Part shown: positions 57,203 to 64,000 of the stretch, in pieces
Layout: each line of letters opens with the position of its first letter
How positions within the stretch are numbered: position 1 is the first letter of the stretch
Origin: Acidobacteriaceae bacterium
GTDB taxonomy: Bacteria > Acidobacteriota > Terriglobia > Terriglobales > Acidobacteriaceae
Length of the DNA: 64,000 nt
Assembly: GCA_003151335.1 (NCBI GenBank)
Contig: PLXE01000040.1
Coordinates: 1-64,000, forward strand
Reading direction: 5' to 3'
Notes under the pieces: generated by a model
What the model was told of the DNA's origin: nothing
Seen by the model: only the letters and a program-made list of their open reading frames with translations
Databases searched by the model: none
Program-made: the position numbers and the translations under genes

Positions 57203-60200
57203 TCCGAGACGAATCCCAAGTTGGGGTAATCCTTCGCGAGTTGCAGGAGCGCGCCAAGGAATTGAACTGTCTCTACAAAGTGGATGAGCTCCTCAATCGG
57301 CCGGACCTCTCACTGGAAGAAATCTTCCGCGGGATGATCGATGTTCTACCCCCAGGTTGGCAGTACCCGCACGACTGCCAGGCGCGAATCATCTTCGAAG
57401 ATCAAGTAATCCAACCGCCGAATTTTGTCCCCACGCCCTGGGTGCAGGGGGCGAACATCGTCGTCCAAGGCGAGACCGTCGGCAGCGTGGAAGTTTCGTA
57501 CCGGGCGCAGATGCCCAAGTCGGACGAGGGTCCCTTTCTCAAGGAGGAGCGAAAGCTGATCGAAACCATCGCCGAGCGCACTGCCAACCACATCATGCAA
57601 CGGCGATTGAAAACAGCTTTTGAGGGACTGTCCGCGGCAGCCGGCGGTCTGGCGAGCGATAAAGGTGAGTGGCGGGTTGTCCTTGAGTTCCTGCGCGGCA
57701 CCGACCCGGTCCTGCTGCGGCGAATTTCGCGCAAACTGATCAATCACTTGAGCTGGGGTGGCGTGCAGGAGGCCAAGGAACTGTTGCAGCGTGGCGGCGT
57801 TGCGACAGCGGCCGACGCAGCGGCTGCCGGCGACGAAAATCGGCCTCTGCGCCGCGACGTTGCGGCCGGGTTTGTTGACCTCACTACGGAAGCGTTTCGC
57901 ATCGCCAGTCAGCACCTGAGTGAAGCCGAGATCCTGAGCTGTGTCACGACCTGGATCAAGGAGGAGAAGTCCAGCTTCCTGGTGCGGACCTTGGAGAACA
58001 TGGCCACATCGCTGGGAGTAGTCATAGAAGCGATCGAACGCTACCAGCACGCAGCGATCGAAGAGAGCGAGCTTTCGCTTTCCACGCAAAAGGGCCTGCG
58101 GGTGTCGCTGATCCGCCGGTTTTTCTCCGAGAACCTGGAGTTCATCAACATCGCCAAGAACTTCATCGAAGTCAAGGACTTTTACGATCTGCTGGGAAGG
58201 ATCATCTTCCCGCTTGGCTGTCACGGGAAGCTTGGAGGCAAAAGCGCCGGGCTGTTCCTGGCCAAGAAGATCATCGAGAAAGCTCTAGAGGCCAGCGGGG
58301 AGCTGCGTCAGGTGAAGGTGCCCCGCACCTGGTACATCACCTCGGACTGGATTCTCAATTTCGTCCACCACAATGAGTTGGAGGATGTACTGAATTGGAA
58401 GTACATGGAGATTGACCAGGTGCGGCAGGAATACCCGCACCTCGTCTCACTGTTCAAGAGTTCGTCATTTCCCTCAGAACTAGCCAAGGGACTTGCGCTG
58501 GCCCTCGATGAGCTGGGCGAACGCCCTTTGATTGTTCGCAGCTCGAGTCTTCTGGAAGACCGCGCCGGATCGGCGTTCTCCGGCAAATACAAGAGCCTCT
58601 TTCTGGGCAACCAGGGAAGCAAGGAAGAGCGGCTGGCGGCGCTGATGGACGCCGTCGCCGAAGTGTACGCCTCGATCTTTGGACCCGATCCCACGGAGTA
58701 CCGGGCGGAGCGAGGTCTTTTGGATGTTCATGAAGAGATGGGCCTCATGATCCAGGAGGTCGTGGGCCGGAAGGTCGGCAAGTACTTTCTTCCGGCTTGC
58801 TCCGGCGTTGCCTTTAGTAACAACGAGTTCCGTTGGTCTGCCCGAATTAGTCGCGGAGACGGGTTAGTGCGCCTGGTGCCGGGATTGGGAACCCGCGCGG
58901 TTGACCGCGTAGCCGACGACTATCCGGTGCTGATCGCGCCGGGACAACCCAACCTCCGAGTCAACGTTACGGTGGAAGAGGTGCTCAAGTACTCGCCTAA
59001 GCGCGTCGACGTGATCAATCTGGAGAGCAACGCGTTTGAAACGGTGGACTCGGTAGAACTGCTTCGCTACTGCGGCGGCAGGTATCCGCAGATTCGCCAT
59101 TTTGTATCGGTGATCGAGCACGATCGCATTGAGCAGCTAGTCGGGCCAGTCCCGGACTTTAGCACACGCGACGTGGTCTTCAGCTTCGAAGGTCTGATCC
59201 GGAAGACACCGTTCGTGGCGCGGATTCGCGAGTTGCTGACTCTTCTGCAATCCAAACTGGGCACGCCGGTGGACATCGAGTTTGCCTACGACGGGGAGGA
59301 TTTTTACCTCCTGCAGTGCCGGCCCCAAAGCTACAGCGGTGATGCGGTCCCGGTTGCGATACCACAGAATCTGCCGGCGGACAAAGTGATCTTCTCGGCT
59401 AACCGCTTCGTCTCCAATGGCAAGGTACCGGAGATCACGCACATTGTTTATGTGGACCTGGAGGGCTATAGCCAGCTTTCCGACCAGACCACAATGCGCG
59501 ATATAGGACGCGCAGTAGGGCGATTGAACAAGTTGCTGCCCAAGCGGCAGTTTATCTTGATCGGTCCCGGACGCTGGGGGAGCCGCGGGGACATCAAACT
59601 CGGCGTTCCGGTCACGTACTCCGACATCAACAACACGGCGATGCTAATCGAAGTCGCGCGGCAACGAGGAAACTATCTGCCGGAGCTTTCCTTCGGCACC
59701 CATTTCTTTCAGGATTTGGTGGAAGCTTCGATACGCTACCTCCCTCTCTATCCGGACGATCCGCAGACCGTATTCAAGGAAGAGTTTCTGCGACGCTCCC
59801 ACAGCGTGCTGGAGGAGCTTCTTCCCGAATTCGCGCATCTGTCGGATACCCTTCGTGTTATCGATATGGCGAAAGAGACGGGAGGCCTGATTTTGCAAGT
59901 GCTCATGAATGCAGAATTGGACCAGGCCATAGCATTTCTCTCACCTCCACGGCAGCGAGACGGACAGCCCGAATCGGACGTCGAGGTGGTTGATCGCACC
60001 GGCGAAGAACACTGGCGCTGGCGCTTCCGGATGGCGCAGAGGATCGCGGCACAACTCGATCCCCAGATGTTTGGCGTCAAGGCGTTTTACCTGATTGGCA
60101 GCACGAAAAATGCAACCGCCGGCCCGGCAAGCGATATAGATTTGCTACTTCATTTCCAGGGCACCAAAGAGCAGAGGAAGGAATTGATGCTCTGGCTGGA

Positions 60201-60375
60201 GGGCTGGAGTCGTTGTCTCGGTGAAATCAACTTTCTGCGAACTGGCTATCGGACGGAAGGCCTGCTCGATGTCCACGTAATCAGTGATGTGGACATCGCA
60301 GAGCGCTCGACCTATGCCGTCAAGATTGACGCGATCACAGATTCCGCACGGAAGCTGCCGATGAAGGAAGCATAG
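57199..60375 (+). CDS. GAF-PPDK_N-nucleotidyltransferase fusion protein
   Basis: A 1058-residue protein. It starts with a GAF-like domain (about 20-150: LYKVDELLNRPDLSLEEIF, PFLKEERKLIETIAERTANH). A helical linker leads to a PPDK_N ATP-grasp domain with GGKSAGLFLAKKI (about 345) and LIVRSSSLLEDRAGSAFSG (about 443). The shared module LIGPGRWGSRGDIKLGVPV / FGTHFFQDL follows. A nucleotidyltransferase-type C-terminus has YLIGSTKNATAGPASDIDLL (about 960), with the GSxxx and DxD pair. No phosphohistidine or PEP domain. It overlaps the upstream PPDK_N gene by four bases. The three activities suggest a signalling or modifying enzyme, but the substrate is unknown. Confidence 0.85.
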   Translation: MIRDESQVGVILRELQERAKELNCLYKVDELLNRPDLSLEEIFRGMIDVLPPGWQYPHDCQARIIFEDQVIQPPNFVPTPWVQGANIVVQGETVGSVEVSYRAQMPKSDEGPFLKEERKLIETIAERTANHIMQRRLKTAFEGLSAAAGGLASDKGEWRVVLEFLRGTDPVLLRRISRKLINHLSWGGVQEAKELLQRGGVATAADAAAAGDENRPLRRDVAAGFVDLTTEAFRIASQHLSEAEILSCVTTWIKEEKSSFLVRTLENMATSLGVVIEAIERYQHAAIEESELSLSTQKGLRVSLIRRFFSENLEFINIAKNFIEVKDFYDLLGRIIFPLGCHGKLGGKSAGLFLAKKIIEKALEASGELRQVKVPRTWYITSDWILNFVHHNELEDVLNWKYMEIDQVRQEYPHLVSLFKSSSFPSELAKGLALALDELGERPLIVRSSSLLEDRAGSAFSGKYKSLFLGNQGSKEERLAALMDAVAEVYASIFGPDPTEYRAERGLLDVHEEMGLMIQEVVGRKVGKYFLPACSGVAFSNNEFRWSARISRGDGLVRLVPGLGTRAVDRVADDYPVLIAPGQPNLRVNVTVEEVLKYSPKRVDVINLESNAFETVDSVELLRYCGGRYPQIRHFVSVIEHDRIEQLVGPVPDFSTRDVVFSFEGLIRKTPFVARIRELLTLLQSKLGTPVDIEFAYDGEDFYLLQCRPQSYSGDAVPVAIPQNLPADKVIFSANRFVSNGKVPEITHIVYVDLEGYSQLSDQTTMRDIGRAVGRLNKLLPKRQFILIGPGRWGSRGDIKLGVPVTYSDINNTAMLIEVARQRGNYLPELSFGTHFFQDLVEASIRYLPLYPDDPQTVFKEEFLRRSHSVLEELLPEFAHLSDTLRVIDMAKETGGLILQVLMNAELDQAIAFLSPPRQRDGQPESDVEVVDRTGEEHWRWRFRMAQRIAAQLDPQMFGVKAFYLIGSTKNATAGPASDIDLLLHFQGTKEQRKELMLWLEGWSRCLGEINFLRTGYRTEGLLDVHVISDVDIAERSTYAVKIDAITDSARKLPMKEA

Positions 60376-60878
60376 TTCGTGCTAAAGCAACTGGCGCGAA
60401 GCATCGTCAGGCGATTCCGCATCGAATCGCACGAGGGCTAATTCTGGCCCGTCTTGCGCGCCATTGATGCACACGGTGCGGCCCAGCCTGGTTTTCCATT
60501 GGTCGGTCAAGCGAGCAGCTTCATGTATATGACCGTGCAATGTGAGCAGTGGATAAACGACGGCATGGCGCCGTAAACAGCGAGCCGAACCGAATCCTAG
60601 GCAATCTGCCCGCGCGGGAAGCCTCGCACGGCGCGACCTTGCCAACGCGCTCCACCCGGTACCGGTCCGAATTCTTCGCAGGCATGGGTGAGGGCAATGC
60701 CGGAGGGGGGCGGGTTCGCCAACCACGTCCGCCACGCCCGAGTTGATCGCAAAGACAATGTCAAAACTGCAATCTCAGCATTTTGTGGAACCAATTCAAT
60801 GCTAAAGTTCTCCACTACCACGCCGGGGTGAATCTTCGTCTTCAGCTCGAAGAAATCTTTGCATCAAGGAGATGGAAA
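60376..60878. other. 503-base intergenic region with a metallophosphoesterase remnant
   Basis: The minus strand keeps the end of a metallophosphoesterase (listed separately). The rest has no intact frame, and a promoter for the following repeat protein may lie at about 60740-60860. I see no other structure. Confidence 0.5.
60382..60735 (-). pseudogene. frameshifted metallophosphoesterase remnant
   Basis: The C-terminal part reads LLTLHGHIHEAARLTDQW and then RTVCINGAQDGPELALVRFD, the metal-binding histidine motif (GHxH) and end of calcineurin-like phosphoesterases. About 60 bases upstream of it the homologous frame switches (GSLAVYGAMP in another frame), and the N-terminal metal-binding motifs (DxH, GD, GNHE) are absent. 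It is therefore not functional. Confidence 0.65.
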
Positions 60879-62135
60879 ATGGCAAACAAGAATTTCTGCT
60901 GCTTCATAACCCGGACTGCTGGGGTTTTCGCCCTGGCTGCAATGCTACTCAGCAGCACGCGGGCGGCGGGCACTGAGACGCCGCTCTATAGCTTTACCGG
61001 CGGGAATGACGGAGGCGATCCCGCTTCACAATTGAGCTTCGATAGCGCCGGCAATGCGTACGGTACAACGGTGACTGGAGGGGCATCCGATTGTGGGACG
61101 GTCTTCCAACTGACGCCCAGCGGCGGAGGCCAGTGGCAGCAGAGCGTGCTGTACAGCTTCGGCTGCTTCGACGACGGAAAGAACCCCTACGGTGGGGTGA
61201 GCCTCGATGCCGCAGGCAATCTCTACGGCACAACCGTCGCTGGCGGTACAGGCGGGATTTGTACTGGCGATGGTTGCGGCGTGGTATTCAAGCTGACACC
61301 GTCCGGTGGTTCGTGGACCGAGAGCGTGCTGTATAGCTTCACCGGCGACACGGATGGGTTCGGTCCCGGGGGAATGGTAGTCTTCGACCGAGCGGGCAAC
61401 CTCTATGGGACAACGCCCGACGGAGGTGCGTATGGCGAGGGCACCATTTACCAACTGTCCCCCAATGGCGGACTGTGGCAGGAGAAGATAATCCATAACT
61501 TCACCGGCGGCGATGATGGAGCCGTGGGCTCACTGGGTGCGCTATTTATCAATGCAGCGGGCGTCATCTATGGCGTAACCGAACTGGGTGGCGCCAACGG
61601 AGCCGGTACCGTGTTCCGGCTGTCCGCTTCTGAAGACACATGGAATCTGATTACGCTGTATGCCTTCCGAGGCCAGCCCGACGCGGCGTTTCCCTACGGC
61701 GGCTTGATCGCGGACGCGCACGGCAATCTTTACGGCACCACCTACTTTGGGGGCGCCAACGGAGCGGGTGCCGTGTTCAAGGTAGCTCCCGGCCCCAACG
61801 TCATCGGAGGCTGGAGAGACACGGTGCTGTATAGCTTTCAAGGCGGCCTCGACGGAGGCTCTCCAACCAGTACGCTGGTCTTTGACGCGGCCGGGAATCT
61901 TTACGGCACAACTTCAGCAGGCGGCGACCCGGGATGCGATTGTGGCGTGGCTTTCGAACTGACTCCAAACGGGAGCGGAGGCTGGAATGAGAGCGTACTC
62001 CACACCTTCGGAACTGCTCCAGACGGAGCCTACTTGTACTACGGAATGACACCTGATGGAGTGGGCAACTTCTTCGGAACGACTGTAGGAGGAGGTGCTC
62101 ACGGCCACGGGACGGTGTTTGAGTTGACGCCGTGA
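60879..62135 (+). CDS. secreted TIGR03803 (Gloeo_Verruco) repeat protein
   Basis: A 418-residue protein with a signal peptide (TRTAGVFALAAMLLSSTRAA) and about eight tandem units of roughly 50 residues. Each contains ...YSFTGG.DGG.P...L..D.AGNLYGTT..GG......GTVF.L.P.... Repeats begin near residues 32, 90, 145, 200, 250, 305, 355. This is the TIGR03803 pattern, common in Acidobacteria and Verrucomicrobia, and predicted to form a beta-propeller-like surface structure. AAGGAG eight bases before ATG 60879 supports the start. Confidence 0.85.
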   Translation: MANKNFCCFITRTAGVFALAAMLLSSTRAAGTETPLYSFTGGNDGGDPASQLSFDSAGNAYGTTVTGGASDCGTVFQLTPSGGGQWQQSVLYSFGCFDDGKNPYGGVSLDAAGNLYGTTVAGGTGGICTGDGCGVVFKLTPSGGSWTESVLYSFTGDTDGFGPGGMVVFDRAGNLYGTTPDGGAYGEGTIYQLSPNGGLWQEKIIHNFTGGDDGAVGSLGALFINAAGVIYGVTELGGANGAGTVFRLSASEDTWNLITLYAFRGQPDAAFPYGGLIADAHGNLYGTTYFGGANGAGAVFKVAPGPNVIGGWRDTVLYSFQGGLDGGSPTSTLVFDAAGNLYGTTSAGGDPGCDCGVAFELTPNGSGGWNESVLHTFGTAPDGAYLYYGMTPDGVGNFFGTTVGGGAHGHGTVFELTP

Positions 62136-62369
62136 CTTGGGAGGCTCTGCGCTGGGATGTGATGTGAGTGGGCGGCTTAGGAAGACACTGCTCTGGCGCG
62201 AACGAAGTCCCGCGCCAATGCTTACAAGCGTCGACCAGCGGCTGCATTGTTTTTCGCTGCCGCCTCGCGCCAGCAAGGCATGCCCAGACGCGGTAGAATA
62301 ACTGGAACGAAAGCGATTTTGATCCCAAGTGAGAGTGCGCGGTTGCAGCCCCGCCTAGTCAGGTATTTG

Positions 62370-63509
62370 ATGAAAAGATTTGCTGTCCTTCTGCTTGCCA
62401 CATTCGTCGGTGCGCCTTGGCTGATGGCCCAAACCAGCCCATCGGCTGGCCAGGACGACACTGTCGTCGAGGAAATCATCGCCCGCATCAACAACAACAT
62501 CATCACCCGGGCCGATCTGCGCCGCAGCCAGGAGCAATTGCAGGCCGAGTCCCGTCAGCCGGACCCCTCCGGTGCTGCGTCCGACCCCAAAGAGCGTCAG
62601 CAGGACTTGCTGCGCGACCTCATTGACCAGCAACTGCTGCTGCAAAAGGGCGGGGAGCTGACGATCTCCGCGGACACCGACCTGGTCAAGCGGCTGGACG
62701 AGTTGCGCAAACAGATGCACGCCGAGTCCATGGAAGACCTGGAGAAGGCGGCGCAGGCGCAGGGCGTCTCGTGGGAAGAATTTAAACAGAACATGAAGAA
62801 CAGCATCATCACGCAGCATGTGATCAGCCAGGAAGTGGGCGGGCACATCAACGTGTCGCAGCAGGAGATCCAGCAGTTTTACGACCAGCACAAGAGCGAG
62901 CTGGATCGCCCGGAACAGGTCCGCATGAGCGAGATTCTGATTTCGACCCAGAACAAGGCGGCGGTCAAGACCGAGAAAGGGCAGGAGGCGCTGCCGGAAG
63001 CTCCGAGCCCGGAAGTGGTCGCCGCCGCCGAGGCCAAGGCGGACAAGGTTTACGACCTGCTGAAGAAGGGTGGCAAGTTCGAGGACTTGGCCAAGCAGTA
63101 CTCTGACGGTCCGACTGCCGCTTTGGGCGGCGATCTGGAATACTTCAAGCGCGGTACGCTTTCCAAAGATCTCGAGGAACGGGTGTTCGCCTTGAACGCG
63201 GGTGGCTACACCGAGCCGGTGCGCACCAATCAGGGATGGGTCATCTTGAAGGTCAGCGAACACCAGAGTGCCGGTATCCCTCCTTTGAAAGAAGTGGAGA
63301 GCCGGGTTCAAGAGCAGATCTACATGACTAAGATGCAGCCCGCGCTGCGCGATTACCTGACTAAGCTGCGCGAGGATGCCTACATCGACATCAAGGCCGG
63401 CTACGTTGACACCGGCGCCAGCCCCAACGAAACCAAGCCGATCTACACCACTGCCGCGACCCAAGGCTCGTCGAAGGCAAAGAAAAAGAAAAAATTCGGG
63501 CTCTTCTAG
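62370..63509 (+). CDS. SurA-like peptidyl-prolyl isomerase (parvulin)
   Basis: Periplasmic foldase. A 379-residue protein with a signal peptide (MKRFAVLLLATFVGAPWLMA), a SurA N-terminal domain (VVEEIIARINNNIITRADLR, LLRDLIDQQLLLQKG), and one parvulin domain (about 180-300: RMSEILIST, FEDLAKQYSDGP and GGDLEYFKRGTLSKDLEERV), then a C-terminal helix. Outer-membrane protein biogenesis is the probable role. It ends in a lysine-rich tail (KAKKKKKFGLF), unusual for a periplasmic protein. ATG 62370 begins the signal peptide; the frame opens further upstream to 62247. Confidence 0.9.
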   Translation: MKRFAVLLLATFVGAPWLMAQTSPSAGQDDTVVEEIIARINNNIITRADLRRSQEQLQAESRQPDPSGAASDPKERQQDLLRDLIDQQLLLQKGGELTISADTDLVKRLDELRKQMHAESMEDLEKAAQAQGVSWEEFKQNMKNSIITQHVISQEVGGHINVSQQEIQQFYDQHKSELDRPEQVRMSEILISTQNKAAVKTEKGQEALPEAPSPEVVAAAEAKADKVYDLLKKGGKFEDLAKQYSDGPTAALGGDLEYFKRGTLSKDLEERVFALNAGGYTEPVRTNQGWVILKVSEHQSAGIPPLKEVESRVQEQIYMTKMQPALRDYLTKLREDAYIDIKAGYVDTGASPNETKPIYTTAATQGSSKAKKKKKFGLF

Positions 63510-63543
63510 AGGTCAGTGGCCGTAGTTCGGATAGTGCGCCTTC

Positions 63544-63586
63544 GTGCCCACCCTGTCGCCAAAATCGGGCGACAAGGGTGGGGCAC
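63544..63586. repeat. large hairpin after the SurA-like gene
   Basis: Left arm GTGCCCACCCTGTCGCC (63544-63560) and right arm GGCGACAAGGGTGGGGCAC (about 63568-63586) pair over about 16 bases with two small mismatches and an AAAATCG loop. It may act as terminator, but no T-run follows. It may also be a dispersed intergenic repeat. Confidence 0.6.
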
Positions 63587-63722
63587 CCGCAAGAATCCGT
63601 AGCAACCAAATAGGTGAACAGCGGCTCTCGCCCCGCGTTTCTTTGGCGCCATTCCCCGCCAAGTGCGATACCATGAAGCCCTGGCCGCATCGTCCTGCCG
63701 CGATGTGTCCACGGTTCCCGCT

Positions 63723-64000
63723 ATGAAGGAATTCTACATTTGCGATTGCGCCTGCCTGGAGAACCAGACCATCACCTCGCTGTTCGTGGTAGCCGCCAAG
63801 CAGGTGAAATCGAAAAAGAGTGGCGACCTCTACCTTTCCCTCACCTTGGCCGACCGCAGCGGGCAACTGCAAGCCAACATGTGGGACAACGTCGCCGACA
63901 CCCTGGAGACGTTCGCGCAGGACGACTTCGTCAAGGTGAAGGGCGTGGTCCACAAGTACAACGGCCGCTGGCAGCTCACCATCCACAAGTTGCGCAAGCT
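63723..64000 (+). CDS. YhaM-like 3'-5' exoribonuclease, 5' part only
   Basis: The frame runs off the window end. The first 92 residues form an OB-fold of the type at the N-terminus of YhaM/CBF1-like HD-domain nucleases: MKEFYICDCACLENQTITSL, VKSKKSGDLYLSLTLADRSG, then QANMWDNVAD and VHKYNGRWQLTIHKL. The HD domain should lie beyond 64000. Moderately sure of the family. Confidence 0.7.
   Translation, partial: MKEFYICDCACLENQTITSLFVVAAKQVKSKKSGDLYLSLTLADRSGQLQANMWDNVADTLETFAQDDFVKVKGVVHKYNGRWQLTIHKLRK

Overview
The window reads as chromosomal DNA of an Acidobacteriota member (Terriglobia/Koribacter-like). It is GC-rich, the housekeeping proteins resemble acidobacterial versions, secreted proteins carry the TIGR03803-type repeat, and intergenic palindromes of the kind seen in these genomes are common. 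This assignment is inference; there is no rRNA in the window. I found no tRNA, CRISPR array, prophage or complete insertion sequence.

Layout. 0-12.5 kb: a PDZ/GAF/SpoIIE phosphatase, a decayed stretch with an alpha/beta hydrolase remnant, murJ, a DUF2283 protein, bactofilin, RNase R, a secreted protein and an operon of two half-size EamA/SMR proteins plus a MacB-like permease. 12.5-19.3 kb: an envelope-sugar block with an AsnB amidotransferase, an ArnT-like GT-C enzyme, an ArnC-like GT2 and a UDP-sulfoquinovose synthase. 19.3-30 kb: a LolA-like protein, mutS2, a fluoride riboswitch controlling fluC and a DUF190 gene, zwf, a 3-methyladenine glycosylase, ruvA and several unknown proteins. 28.2-36.9 kb is the classical origin neighbourhood: mnmE, jag, yidC, yidD, rnpA and rpmH on the minus strand, divergent from dnaA and dnaN on the plus strand. 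36.9-46.6 kb: a hicB gene with a disabled hicA, a TPR protein, a second MacB-like permease, thrS, an EamA exporter and a tilS carrying two in-frame palindromic-repeat insertions. 46.9-53.8 kb: ftsH, a TumE/HTH-type toxin-antitoxin pair, selD, an OppF-like ATPase and a secreted coiled-coil protein fused to a universal stress protein remnant. 54-64 kb: glutamate dehydrogenase followed by two PEP-synthase-like ATP-grasp proteins, one fused to GAF-like and nucleotidyltransferase domains, then a metallophosphoesterase remnant, a repeat protein, a SurA-like foldase and the start of a YhaM-like nuclease.

Main points. selD contains an in-frame UGA at its catalytic position (50721-50723, minus strand), so it is very probably a selenoprotein and its true start is at 50774. 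The fluoride riboswitch has an 11-bp competing helix that would bury the fluC start codon. hicA has lost the segment holding the catalytic histidine while its antitoxin gene is intact. The gdh-linked pair of PPDK_N proteins, which lack the phosphohistidine and PEP domains and share an extra C-terminal module, is the best candidate for an undescribed system.
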